A program made the translations under genes and the position numbers. From contig CAJXPH010000086.1 in the NCBI GenBank assembly GCA_913057765.1, positions 1 through 10,529 of the forward strand: a stretch of DNA of 10,529 bases. The letters run 5' to 3'. Below, one piece after another: positions 1-6,775 of this stretch. Below the pieces are notes generated by a model, which was not told the origin of the DNA, ran no database searches, and was given only the letters and a program-made list of their open reading frames with translations. This DNA comes from an uncultured Campylobacteraceae bacterium (GTDB lineage Bacteria; Campylobacterota; Campylobacteria; Campylobacterales; Arcobacteraceae). Within the stretch, counting starts at the first letter, position 1; the number at the start of each line of letters is the position of its first letter.

Positions 1-1850
1 GGTTCTAAATCAAATTTTCCAACAGTATTTAAAACTTTTGTTGCAAATTCAAAAAAGTCAATATTTGCAGGTTTCCCAGAATTTGAAATCGATTCAACTT
101 CTTTTTCTCCACTAAAAATAAATGAGATTTTTGTACTCTCACCTCTATTAGTATCAAATATTTTTCCTATTTCAAAAAATGAAATAGACTTAAATCCTGA
201 TTTTGAATTATTTGCACAGGCCTCAACTAGATTTACTAAAATAGTTGTTCTAAATGTATCTAATTCTTTAACTATAGGATTTAAAATATCTAAATTATCT
301 TTAACTACAGGAAGAGAGTATTTTTTTAAAGTATCTCTAGAAGCAAATACATAAGTTAATGTTTCAAAGAAACCATTTTCTATAGCTTTTGCTCTTAATT
401 TATTTTTCTTTACTAAGTTGTGAGATGTCTGATTAATTCTATTTACTTCATCTATTGCAAGTGGTTTAGCTTGGATATTATCAATTCCAATAATTCTTAC
501 AACTTCTTCTGTAACATCAGCAATGTTTTTTATATCATGTCTAAATAAAGGAATCTGAATAGATAAAACTCCATTTGCCCCATCTTTAACTTCAAAATCT
601 AATGAATTTAGAATCTTTTCAATTGTTACTTTTTCTATTTTTTGACCAATAATTGAATTGATTTTATTTACACTAACATCTAATGTGATTTTTTCATTAT
701 AATCTGTATAAGATTCATTACCATTATAAATTCTTGCGCCATTATTAGAAATTAATGAACAGAATGATTTCATTCCATTTTCAATATATGGCTCACTTCC
801 TCTTGATGAGTTATAATATACATCACCAGTTTTTCTTTTTGTTTCAAAAACTTTTTTAGATAATATTTCTGGATTTATATATGTAGCTTCAATGATATAC
901 TCACCTTCAGTATCAATATTAATATCTGAATGTTCAATACAAACTGTACTTAGGCTTTCATTTCCTGATACTACATCAAACCCTTGTTTATCTTTTTGGA
1001 TGTGAATAGTAGCAATTCCATTTATATTTTGTGCATCTTTTTTAGCATATGCATTAATAATTACACCAGTTGAATGAGAAACATACGTAATTACATCATT
1101 TAAGTCATTTTCTTTAAATTTATCAATTACTCCAACTCTTAGTTTATTTACTAAAGGTAGTATGAAGTCGCTTGTATTTGCAACAGTATAAATATATTTA
1201 CTATCAATATCATTTGAACTTTCTACTTCTAATATTTGACCTATTCCTAAATCATTATGAATAATAGCGTTATCTTGTTCTTTAAAAGGAATTGAATAAA
1301 ATGCTGAAAGTTCTCTCGCTACTCCGTTGATACTTAAACAATCACCTCTATTAGCAGTTAATTCAATTTCAATAATATCATCATTTAATAATGGTAATTG
1401 AGATAATTCTTTTCCAATTGTTAATTCACCAATTGATTCATCAAGCTCTAATATTCCATCATTTAATTTTGCAAGACCAATTTCTGTTGAAGAACAAATC
1501 ATTCCATTTGATTCTACACCTCTTAGTTTTGCTGCTTTAATTTTAAAATCTGCACTAAGATTACAACCCACAGTTGCCACTGGAACATATTGACCGGCAT
1601 CTACATTTTTTGCACCACATACAATTTGAACAGTTTCTGATCCAATATCAACTTGGCAAATATTTAATTTATCAGCATCTGGATGTTTTTCTTTTTCTAA
1701 AACTTTTCCAACTACAACACCTGAAACAATTCTTTGTTCTTCTAAACTATCAACTTCTAATCCAATAGAGTTTAACGTTTTACAGATACTATCTGTAGAT
1801 ATACTTGATATATCTATATATTCTTGTAACCACGATCTTGTAACTATCAT
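1..1850 (-). CDS. pheT: phenylalanyl-tRNA synthetase beta chain, 3'-truncated by the window edge
   Basis: The beta chain of the heterotetrameric cytoplasmic enzyme that charges tRNA-Phe; it also carries the editing domain that removes mischarged Tyr. The frame is open from ATG at 1850 to base 1, giving 616 codons with no stop. Families are usually near 770-800 residues, so roughly the last 150-180 (end of the core and the FDX-ACB tRNA-binding domain) lie outside. The N-terminal MIVTRSWLQEYID is followed by an OB-fold tRNA-binding domain (about 44-150, with HPDADKL at 56-62 and VCGAKN at 77-82), the TANRGDCLS motif at 165-173, a B3/B4 editing region (about 200-370), a B5 domain (about 387-460, with FRHDI) and the start of the catalytic-like core with LNPIVKELDTFRTT near 525. 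The ATG overlaps the pheS TGA as ATGA, so translation is probably coupled. Identification is firm. Truncation is by position, not mutation. Confidence 0.96.
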   Translation of the reverse strand, partial: MIVTRSWLQEYIDISSISTDSICKTLNSIGLEVDSLEEQRIVSGVVVGKVLEKEKHPDADKLNICQVDIGSETVQIVCGAKNVDAGQYVPVATVGCNLSADFKIKAAKLRGVESNGMICSSTEIGLAKLNDGILELDESIGELTIGKELSQLPLLNDDIIEIELTANRGDCLSINGVARELSAFYSIPFKEQDNAIIHNDLGIGQILEVESSNDIDSKYIYTVANTSDFILPLVNKLRVGVIDKFKENDLNDVITYVSHSTGVIINAYAKKDAQNINGIATIHIQKDKQGFDVVSGNESLSTVCIEHSDINIDTEGEYIIEATYINPEILSKKVFETKRKTGDVYYNSSRGSEPYIENGMKSFCSLISNNGARIYNGNESYTDYNEKITLDVSVNKINSIIGQKIEKVTIEKILNSLDFEVKDGANGVLSIQIPLFRHDIKNIADVTEEVVRIIGIDNIQAKPLAIDEVNRINQTSHNLVKKNKLRAKAIENGFFETLTYVFASRDTLKKYSLPVVKDNLDILNPIVKELDTFRTTILVNLVEACANNSKSGFKSISFFEIGKIFDTNRGESTKISFIFSGEKEVESISNSGKPANIDFFEFATKVLNTVGKFDLE

Positions 1851-2845
1851 TTAAACTGTCCTAATAATCTTAAATCACTTTCAAATAGAGATCTTAAATC
1901 TCCAATGTTATGTATTAACATGGCAAATCTTTCAACACCTAAACCAAAAGCATATCCTGATTTATTTTCGTATCCAACTGCTTTAAATACATTTTCATCA
2001 ACAACTCCACATCCTAGAACTTCAAGCCATCCTGTGTGTGAACAAACTCTACACCCGTCACCTTTACAAAATACACATGAAATATCAACTTCAGCAGATG
2101 GTTCTGTAAAAGGGAAGAATGAAGGTCTAAATCTTACTTCAACATCCCCAAACATATGGTGTAAAAATTCAACTAATACATGTTTTAAATTTGCAAATGA
2201 AATCTTATCTGCATCATCTACAACTAATGCTTCAATTTGGTGAAACATTGGAGTATGAGTTAAATCAAAATCTCTTCTAAATACTGTACCTGGTGCAATC
2301 ATTCTAATTGGTGTATCTTTATCTTGACCTAACATTGTTCTAATTTGTACAGGAGAAGTATGTGTTCTTAAAAGCGTATAATCTTTATTGTAAAAAGTAT
2401 CTTGCATATCACGTGCAGGATGATATTTTGGAAGATTAAGTGCTTCAAAGTTATGGAAGTCATCTTCAACTAGAGGACCTTCTTCAACAGCAAAATTAAG
2501 GTTTTGAAAATATTGAATAATTCTATCCATTGTAAGTGTTACTGGATGAACTGCTCCACAAGTAGCTTCATTGTTAAATCTTGTGATATCAATTTTTTCT
2601 TCTTTTAATTTCTTTTCTAAAGCTTCTTTTTCTAAAACTATTTTTTTAGCTTCAAGAGCTTCTGTTATTTCTGCTTTTTGTTTATTTAAATTTGCGGCAA
2701 ATTCTTTTTTCTCTGGACCTGGGATGTCCTTCATTTTTGCAAATTGTGCAGTAATAATACCTTTTTTACCTAAAGTTTCAATTCTTAGATTTTCTAAAAC
2801 TTCAAGTGAATTAGCATCGTTAATTTTGTCAAGCCATTCTTTCAC
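1847..2845 (-). CDS. pheS: phenylalanyl-tRNA synthetase alpha chain
   Basis: Catalytic chain of class II phenylalanyl-tRNA synthetase, which activates Phe with ATP and transfers it to tRNA-Phe in complex with PheT. It has 332 residues, the usual length. An N-terminal coiled-coil arm covers about 15-90. The core shows HPARDMQDTFY (142-152), class II motif 2 FRRDFDLTHTPMFHQIE (189-205), the Phe-pocket segment FTEPSAEVD (246-254) and motif 3 GLGVERF (301-307). A four-cysteine patch (Cys257, 260, 265, 268) in CVFCKGDGCRVC lies between the Phe-pocket segment and motif 3; similar cysteines occur in many bacterial PheS. The start is GTG (bases 2845-2843), supported by AGGAG 9 nt upstream and by the lack of an in-frame ATG nearby. 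It is first gene of a pheS-pheT operon with a 4-nt overlap and is read from a TATAAT promoter in the divergent gap. Confidence 0.98.
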   Translation of the reverse strand: MKEWLDKINDANSLEVLENLRIETLGKKGIITAQFAKMKDIPGPEKKEFAANLNKQKAEITEALEAKKIVLEKEALEKKLKEEKIDITRFNNEATCGAVHPVTLTMDRIIQYFQNLNFAVEEGPLVEDDFHNFEALNLPKYHPARDMQDTFYNKDYTLLRTHTSPVQIRTMLGQDKDTPIRMIAPGTVFRRDFDLTHTPMFHQIEALVVDDADKISFANLKHVLVEFLHHMFGDVEVRFRPSFFPFTEPSAEVDISCVFCKGDGCRVCSHTGWLEVLGCGVVDENVFKAVGYENKSGYAFGLGVERFAMLIHNIGDLRSLFESDLRLLGQFK

Positions 2846-2888
2846 TTTATGTTTCTCCTGATATGTGTTGTTTTCTATATTGTTCGGG

Positions 2889-2894
2889 ATTATA
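2889..2894 (-). promoter_or_regulatory. probable -10 box of the pheST promoter
   Basis: On the minus strand the sequence reads GTATAATCCC, with a perfect TATAAT at 2894-2889. This would start transcription near 2882 and leave a leader of about 37 nt before the pheS GTG. No convincing -35 is visible, which fits Campylobacterota sigma-70 promoters. The leader is too short for a T-box or a Phe attenuator peptide. Confidence 0.6.
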
Positions 2895-2918
2895 CTTAAA
2901 ATTTTATTAGAGTTTGGT

Positions 2919-2924
2919 TATAAT
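2919..2924 (+). promoter_or_regulatory. probable -10 box of the HIT gene promoter
   Basis: The plus strand reads TTTGGTTATAATATT, with a perfect TATAAT about 28 nt before the HIT start codon. It is back to back with the pheST -10 box, 24 nt away. No clear -35 is seen. Confidence 0.6.
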
Positions 2925-2952
2925 ATTTTTCAAACTAAATAAAGGTGTTTAC

Positions 2953-3282
2953 ATGTGTATATTTTGTAAAATTGTTAATGGAGAAATACCTAATCAAACT
3001 GTTTTAGAAGATGAGAATTTTTTGGCATTCAATGATATTAATCCTGCAAAAAAAGTTCATGTATTGATAATTCCAAAAGAACATTATGATTCTTTTGATG
3101 TAATTCCTCCAAAAATAATGGCAGGGATGACAGAGTTTATTCAAAAAGTTTCATCAAAAGTTGATGTTAAAAAAAATGGTTATAGATTAATTACAAATAT
3201 TGGGGATGATGGGGGACAAGAAGTTCATCATTTACATTTTCATTTAATAGGTGGAGAGCCAGTAGGGCGACTAGTTAGATAA
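2953..3282 (+). CDS. HIT (histidine triad) family nucleotide-binding protein, HinT-like
   Basis: A small soluble HIT-superfamily protein of 109 residues, the HinT/PKCI branch, whose members hydrolyse purine nucleoside phosphoramidates and similar AMP conjugates. The natural substrate here is not known. The sequence shows the N-terminal CIFCKIVNGEIPN with a CxxC pair (Cys2, Cys5) that binds zinc in some family members, the central HVLIIPKEHYDS, and the catalytic triad His93-x-His95-x-His97 in HHLHFHLIGG, followed by GEP. I chose ATG at 2953 because the family begins MCIFCKI and AAAGGTG lies just upstream at 2941-2947. An in-frame start at 2914 would add a 13-residue non-conserved tail that lies over the promoter. 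Divergent from pheS and convergent with accA. From memory, Campylobacter jejuni also has a HIT gene divergent from pheST. Confidence 0.93.
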   Translation: MCIFCKIVNGEIPNQTVLEDENFLAFNDINPAKKVHVLIIPKEHYDSFDVIPPKIMAGMTEFIQKVSSKVDVKKNGYRLITNIGDDGGQEVHHLHFHLIGGEPVGRLVR

Positions 3283-3311
3283 GTTGTAGTTAAACTACAA
3301 CTTATTATTTT
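3281..3311 (+). terminator. intrinsic terminator of the HIT gene, possibly bidirectional
   Basis: AAGTTGTAG (3281-3289) pairs perfectly with CTACAACTT (3295-3303) around the loop TTAAA, and is followed by ATTATTTTG on the plus strand. The hairpin starts inside the HIT stop codon and ends 1 nt before the accA stop codon, so it fills the whole convergent gap. The plus-strand T-tract is moderate. On the minus strand the bases past the stem are not T-rich, so termination of accA is less certain. Confidence 0.7.
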
Positions 3312-4249
3312 GTATCTTCTTGAAATTTCCCTAAATTCATTAGTTTTTCATATTTCATTTGATATCTTTGTGCCGGTGTTAATTGTTTCAACTCTGCTAC
3401 TGTAGTTAAAAAATAATCACCTAAAGCTTTAATTGCTTCATCTTTTTTTCTATGAGCACCAATTAATGGTTCTTTTATAACATCATCAACAAGTTCTAAC
3501 TCTTTTAAAGATTCTGCAGTAATTTTTAATGCATTTGCTGCTGTTTCAACTTTTGTAGGATCATTCCATAAAATTGCAGAACATCCTTCAGGAGAAATAA
3601 CAGCGTAGACAGAATATCTCATCATAGCAAGTTTATCTGCAACTGAAATTGCAAGTGCTCCACCTGAACCACCTTCTCCAATTACAACAGAAACTGTAGG
3701 AGTTGTAAAGTCTGAGAATTCATATAAGTTCTTTGCAATTGCTTCAGATTGATTTCTTTCTTCTGCTCCAAGTCCTGGATATGCACCTGGAGTGTCAACT
3801 AACATTAGAATAGGAATATTAAACTTTTCTGCCATTCTAGCAGCTCTTAAAGCTTTTCTATATCCTTCAGGACTAGGCATTCCAAAGTTTCTCATTAGTT
3901 TATTTTTAGTACCACGACCTTTTTGTTCACCAATAACCATAACTTTTTGTTCACCAATATATCCAAGGAAACAAACAATTGCCTTATCATCATTAAAGTG
4001 TCTATCACCATGAATTTCGTAGGCATCAGTCATTAGCCCTCTAATATAATCCATTGCATATGGTCTATCAGGATGTCGTGCAAGTTGAAGTTTTTGATAA
4101 TCGCTTAAATTTTTAAATGTTTTTTCAACTTCTTTTTCTAGCTTTTTTTCTAAAATTTCAACAGCATGTTCATCTGATTTTGTTTTTGCGACTGTAATAT
4201 CTTCTTCTAATTTTTTTATCTTGTCTTCAAAATCTAAATAAGTTGCCAA
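3305..4249 (-). CDS. accA: acetyl-CoA carboxylase carboxyltransferase subunit alpha
   Basis: Alpha subunit of the acetyl-CoA carboxylase carboxyltransferase, which with AccD transfers the carboxyl group from biotin-BCCP to acetyl-CoA to make malonyl-CoA, the committed step of fatty-acid synthesis. It has 314 residues, the normal size. A charged helical N-terminus (DFEDKIKKLEEDI, about 6-45) precedes the crotonase-like carboxyltransferase domain, with ARHPDRP (57-63), HGDRHFNDD (80-88), VDTPGAYPG (151-159), the oxyanion-hole glycines GEGGSGGALA (191-200) and SPEGCSAILW (219-228). The start codon is TTG at 4249-4247, supported by AAAGGA about 6 nt upstream and by the family-typical start M-x-x-YLDFE. 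It follows fabF by 27 nt with no terminator between, so the two are probably cotranscribed. accB, accC and accD are not in the window. Confidence 0.97.
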   Translation of the reverse strand: MATYLDFEDKIKKLEEDITVAKTKSDEHAVEILEKKLEKEVEKTFKNLSDYQKLQLARHPDRPYAMDYIRGLMTDAYEIHGDRHFNDDKAIVCFLGYIGEQKVMVIGEQKGRGTKNKLMRNFGMPSPEGYRKALRAARMAEKFNIPILMLVDTPGAYPGLGAEERNQSEAIAKNLYEFSDFTTPTVSVVIGEGGSGGALAISVADKLAMMRYSVYAVISPEGCSAILWNDPTKVETAANALKITAESLKELELVDDVIKEPLIGAHRKKDEAIKALGDYFLTTVAELKQLTPAQRYQMKYEKLMNLGKFQEDTK

Positions 4250-4276
4250 ATTGTTCCTTTGTTAAATTAAATCTTA

Positions 4277-5536
4277 TTAATCTTTAAATTTTCTGAAAAT
4301 AATAGAACCATTTGTTCCACCAAATCCAAAGTTATTACTCATTACAGTATCAAGTTCCATTTCTCTTGCAGTATTAGGAACATAATCTAATTGACATTCT
4401 TCATCTTGATTCTCAATATTAATTGTTGGAGGAATAATTCCTTCATTTAATGATTTGATTGCAAAAATAGCTTCAATAGCTCCAGCTGCTCCTAAGCAGT
4501 GACCAATTTGTCCTTTTGTAGATGTTACAGGAGGACAGTTTTCTACGCCACCAAATAGTTCAGTAATAGCTTTTGATTCATTTACATCTCCTACAGGAGT
4601 AGAAGTACCATGAGTGTTAACATAATCAATTTTTGGTAATTCACCAGTAATATTTTCAGCCATTCTAAATGCTGCTTTCATAGCTCTTAATGGTCCATCC
4701 ATAACTGGAGCTGTAATGTGATTAGCATCACCTGATTCACCAAAACCAATGATTTCACAGTAAATTTTAGCACCTCTTGCTTGCGCTGATTCTAAGTCTT
4801 CTACAACAAGTGCACCTGAACCTTCACCCATAACAAATCCATCTCTATCTTTATCAAATGGTCTTGAAGCTTTTTTAGGATCATCGTTTCTAGTTGATAA
4901 TGCTTTCATTGCAGCAAATCCACCAACACCAGCACTACAAACAGCACTTTCAGCACCAACTACTAAAATTCTATCTGCACCATCTAACATAATTGTTTTT
5001 GTAGCATCTGCTAATGCATGAGTTGAAGCTGCACAAGCTGTAACGTGTGATAAACTTGGACCTTTTAATCCATGGGCAATTGAAATAAATCCACCTAGCA
5101 TATTTACTAGTGATGAAGGAATAAAGAATGGTGAAATTCTTTTTGGGCCTCTATTTTCACATACTACAGAGTTTTTTTCAATTGTTGATAATCCACCAAT
5201 ACCTGATGCAGAAATAATACCAAATCTTTCAGAAATACTATCATCAACTTTTTTATTTTCAGCATTTACTAAACCACAATCTATCATAGCTTCTTGTGCT
5301 GCTTTAATACCTAATTGGATAAATCTATCAGCTTTTTTTACTTCTTTTTTATCCATTACTGTTGTAGGGTCAAAATCTTTTACTTCTCCTGCAATTTTTA
5401 CAGGGAATTCACTTACGTCAAATAAAGTAATTGTATCGATTCCACATTCTCCAGCTACTACAGCTTTAAATGACTCTTCAACACTATTTCCTACAGAATT
5501 AATTGTTCCTAGACCAGTTATTACAACTCTTCTCAT
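4277..5536 (-). CDS. fabF: 3-oxoacyl-[acyl-carrier-protein] synthase II
   Basis: Condensing enzyme (KAS II) that extends acyl-ACP by two carbons using malonyl-ACP in the cytoplasmic type II fatty-acid synthase. It has 419 residues with a complete thiolase fold. It shows MRRVVITGLG at the start, the nucleophile Cys168 in TACAASTH, the active-site His309 in NTHGTSTPVGD, Lys341 and His346 in TKGQIGHCLGAAGA, and the C-terminal NNFGFGGTNGS. The Cys-His-His triad assigns it to FabB/FabF rather than FabH, and the length and N-terminus favour FabF. I chose ATG at 5536: GGAG (5545-5548) lies 8 nt before it and the family starts there. The TTG codon just before it at 5539 is less likely. It follows acpP but is separated from it by an intrinsic terminator, so expression needs readthrough or its own promoter in 5540-5605. 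Confidence 0.97.
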   Translation of the reverse strand: MRRVVITGLGTINSVGNSVEESFKAVVAGECGIDTITLFDVSEFPVKIAGEVKDFDPTTVMDKKEVKKADRFIQLGIKAAQEAMIDCGLVNAENKKVDDSISERFGIISASGIGGLSTIEKNSVVCENRGPKRISPFFIPSSLVNMLGGFISIAHGLKGPSLSHVTACAASTHALADATKTIMLDGADRILVVGAESAVCSAGVGGFAAMKALSTRNDDPKKASRPFDKDRDGFVMGEGSGALVVEDLESAQARGAKIYCEIIGFGESGDANHITAPVMDGPLRAMKAAFRMAENITGELPKIDYVNTHGTSTPVGDVNESKAITELFGGVENCPPVTSTKGQIGHCLGAAGAIEAIFAIKSLNEGIIPPTINIENQDEECQLDYVPNTAREMELDTVMSNNFGFGGTNGSIIFRKFKD

Positions 5537-5544
5537 CAAAAATG

Positions 5545-5548
5545 CTCC
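5545..5548 (-). promoter_or_regulatory. Shine-Dalgarno that fixes the fabF start
   Basis: GGAG on the minus strand lies 8 nt before ATG 5536 and 5 nt before the alternative TTG 5539. The spacing and the conserved MRRVVITG N-terminus favour the ATG. Confidence 0.65.
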
Positions 5549-5603
5549 AAATATATATTTAAATAATTCAATTTTTTATAAAATAAAAAAACTCAACAAT
5601 TTA

Positions 5604-5638
5604 AAGAATAAAAAAGCCAGTATATAAAATACTGGCTT
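5604..5638 (-). terminator. intrinsic terminator between acpP and fabF
   Basis: On the minus strand AAGCCAGTAT (5638-5629) pairs with ATACTGGCTT (5623-5614) around the loop TTTAT, giving a perfect 10-bp stem followed by TTTTATTCTTT. It begins 22 nt after the acpP stop codon. This is the best-formed intrinsic terminator in the window. It would end most acpP transcripts and let only some continue into fabF. Confidence 0.85.
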
Positions 5639-5659
5639 CCGATCATAAAGCGTATAAAA

Positions 5660-5890
5660 TTACGCGTTATCTTCGATGTATTTCATAGCGTCTGCAACAG
5701 TTAAAATACCTTCTGCATCTTCATCTGGAATCTCGATATCAAATTTCTCTTCTAACGCCATAACTAACTCAACAACGTCTAAAGAATCTGCACCTAAATC
5801 CTCAATAAACTTAGAATCTTCTTTAACTTCAGCTGCGTCACAATCTAGTTGCTCTACTACTACTTCTTTTACATCATCTAATAATGCCAT
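5660..5890 (-). CDS. acpP: acyl carrier protein
   Basis: Small acidic carrier of fatty-acid synthesis: the growing acyl chain is held as a thioester on 4'-phosphopantetheine attached by AcpS. It has 76 residues, the usual size. The attachment site is Ser36 in GADSLDVVELVMALEEKF, followed by the acidic recognition helix II and the FDIEIPDEDAE loop. I chose ATG at 5890 because the protein then starts MALLDDVKEVV and AAGGAAG sits about 7 nt upstream. An in-frame GTG at 5896 would overlap that Shine-Dalgarno. It has its own TATAAT promoter (5926-5921) and its own terminator (5638-5604), so it can be a one-gene unit, in line with the high demand for ACP. Neighbours fabG upstream and fabF downstream support assignment to the primary fatty-acid synthase rather than to a secondary-metabolite pathway. 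Confidence 0.98.
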   Translation of the reverse strand: MALLDDVKEVVVEQLDCDAAEVKEDSKFIEDLGADSLDVVELVMALEEKFDIEIPDEDAEGILTVADAMKYIEDNA

Positions 5891-5895
5891 ATTCA

Positions 5896-5902
5896 CTTCC
5901 TT
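5896..5902 (-). promoter_or_regulatory. Shine-Dalgarno that fixes the acpP start
   Basis: AAGGAAG on the minus strand, with its AGGA core at 5901-5898, lies 7 nt before ATG 5890. It overlaps the in-frame GTG at 5896-5894 and so rules that codon out as the start. Confidence 0.75.
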
Positions 5903-5920
5903 TTATAAAATTATCTCAAA

Positions 5921-5926
5921 ATTATA
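5921..5926 (-). promoter_or_regulatory. probable -10 box of the acpP promoter
   Basis: The minus strand reads GTGTTATAATTTTG with a perfect TATAAT at 5926-5921. This predicts a start near 5914 and a leader of about 24 nt containing the acpP Shine-Dalgarno. No clear -35 is visible. It lies directly after the fabG end hairpin. Confidence 0.65.
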
Positions 5927-5930
5927 ACAC

Positions 5931-5953
5931 AAAAAGATTTAATAAATCTTTTT
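5931..5953 (-). terminator. weak A/T-rich hairpin at the end of fabG
   Basis: AAAAAGATTTA (5931-5941) and TAAATCTTTTT (5943-5953) form a perfect 11-bp inverted repeat that overlaps the fabG stop codon. The stem has one G-C pair and its T-run is part of the stem, so it may act only as a weak or bidirectional terminator. It sits immediately upstream of the acpP -10 box. Confidence 0.4.
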
Positions 5954-6695
5954 AAACGTATAAACCACCATTTACTTTTAAAATTTCACCAGTAATATAT
6001 GAAGAGTGATTACTTAGTAAAAATGCTACCGCATCGGCAATCTCTTTAGGTTGTCCAAATCTTGATAATGGAATATTCTTCTCATATTCTGCTTTTACAT
6101 CATCTTTTAATTCATCAGTCATATCTGTTTGAATAAAACCTGGTGTTACCGCATTGTATCGAATACCTCTAACTGCAGCTTCTTTTGCGAATGATTTAGT
6201 CATTGCATTTAATCCACCTTTAGAAGCAGAATAATTTGTTTGACCTGGATTTCCCATTTCTCCAACAATTGAAGAGATATTTACAATTGAACCAAATCTT
6301 TTTTTACCCATAGCTTTTAAAGCACCCTTACATCCAATGAATGCAGATGTTAAGTTTGCTGTAATTACGTCATTAAAATCTTGTACAGACATTCTTAATG
6401 CTAATTTATCTCTTGTAATACCAGCATTATTTACTAAATATGAAATTTCACCATCAGCATCTACTATTGTTTTAATAGCAGCTGTAAATTCGTCTTCTTT
6501 AGTTACATCAGCTTTTACAATTGCAGCTTTTCCACCTGCAGCTTCAATTTCTTCTTTTACTTTTTCAGCAGCTTCTGCTCCACTTCTATAATTTATCCAA
6601 ACTTTTAAACCAAATCCTGCTAATGTTTTGGCAATTTCCGCACCAATACCTCTACTTGCACCAGTAACTAATACATTTGAACCTGTAAATTCCAT
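5952..6695 (-). CDS. fabG: 3-oxoacyl-[acyl-carrier-protein] reductase
   Basis: NADPH-dependent short-chain dehydrogenase that reduces 3-oxoacyl-ACP to 3-hydroxyacyl-ACP, the first reduction in each elongation cycle. It has 247 residues, typical of the family. It shows the Rossmann cofactor motif TGASRGIG (11-18), NNAG (89-92), the structural Asn114, and the catalytic Ser142, Tyr155 and Lys159 in the SS-x12-YSASK arrangement, followed by the FIQTDMT region and a C-terminal GGLYV. The ATG at 6695 has AAAGGA 5 nt upstream. Other short-chain dehydrogenases share these motifs, but adjacency to acpP, fabF and accA makes FabG the clear choice. A TATAAT promoter (6744-6739) in the 80-nt gap after queE suggests it starts a new transcription unit. 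No strong terminator separates it from queE, so some readthrough is possible. Confidence 0.96.
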   Translation of the reverse strand: MEFTGSNVLVTGASRGIGAEIAKTLAGFGLKVWINYRSGAEAAEKVKEEIEAAGGKAAIVKADVTKEDEFTAAIKTIVDADGEISYLVNNAGITRDKLALRMSVQDFNDVITANLTSAFIGCKGALKAMGKKRFGSIVNISSIVGEMGNPGQTNYSASKGGLNAMTKSFAKEAAVRGIRYNAVTPGFIQTDMTDELKDDVKAEYEKNIPLSRFGQPKEIADAVAFLLSNHSSYITGEILKVNGGLYV

Positions 6696-6738
6696 ATAAA
6701 TCCTTTGTAATTTTTTTATAATTTTAATTTTGACGCAT

Positions 6739-6744
6739 ATTATA
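6739..6744 (-). promoter_or_regulatory. probable -10 box of the fabG promoter
   Basis: The minus strand reads TTGATATAATATGC with TATAAT at 6744-6739. This predicts transcription starting near 6732 and a leader of about 37 nt. A short palindrome overlaps its upstream edge. Confidence 0.6.
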
Positions 6745-6757
6745 TCAATTGTTGATA
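6743..6757. repeat. 15-bp palindrome at the upstream edge of the fabG promoter
   Basis: TATCAATTGTTGATA consists of perfect 6-bp arms (TATCAA and TTGATA) around TTG. It overlaps the first two bases of the fabG -10 box. It could be a repressor operator or a chance A/T-rich palindrome. There is no T-tract, so it is not a queE terminator. Confidence 0.35.
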
Positions 6758-6775
6758 ATTTTTTATATTAAACGC

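Noticed and set aside
1574..1768. Plus-strand open frame of 64 codons opposite pheT, rich in His, Leu and Gln
   Set aside because: It lies antisense to the conserved PheT OB-fold region. The odd composition is the reverse reading of A/T-rich codons.
1905..2243. Plus-strand open frame of 112 codons opposite pheS
   Set aside because: It is antisense to the conserved pheS catalytic core, has no Shine-Dalgarno or family resemblance, and is explained by the codon pattern of pheS.
2571..2861. Plus-strand open frame over the 5' end of pheS
   Set aside because: It is antisense to the PheS coiled coil. The Phe/Ser-rich product mirrors Lys/Glu codons.
2846..2888. T-box or Phe-rich leader peptide upstream of pheS
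   Set aside because: The predicted leader is only about 37 nt, with no start codon followed by Phe codons and no T-box-like structure.
2914..2952. N-terminal extension of the HIT protein
   Set aside because: It would start within the promoter region, and the conserved family start MCIFCKI with its Shine-Dalgarno is at 2953.
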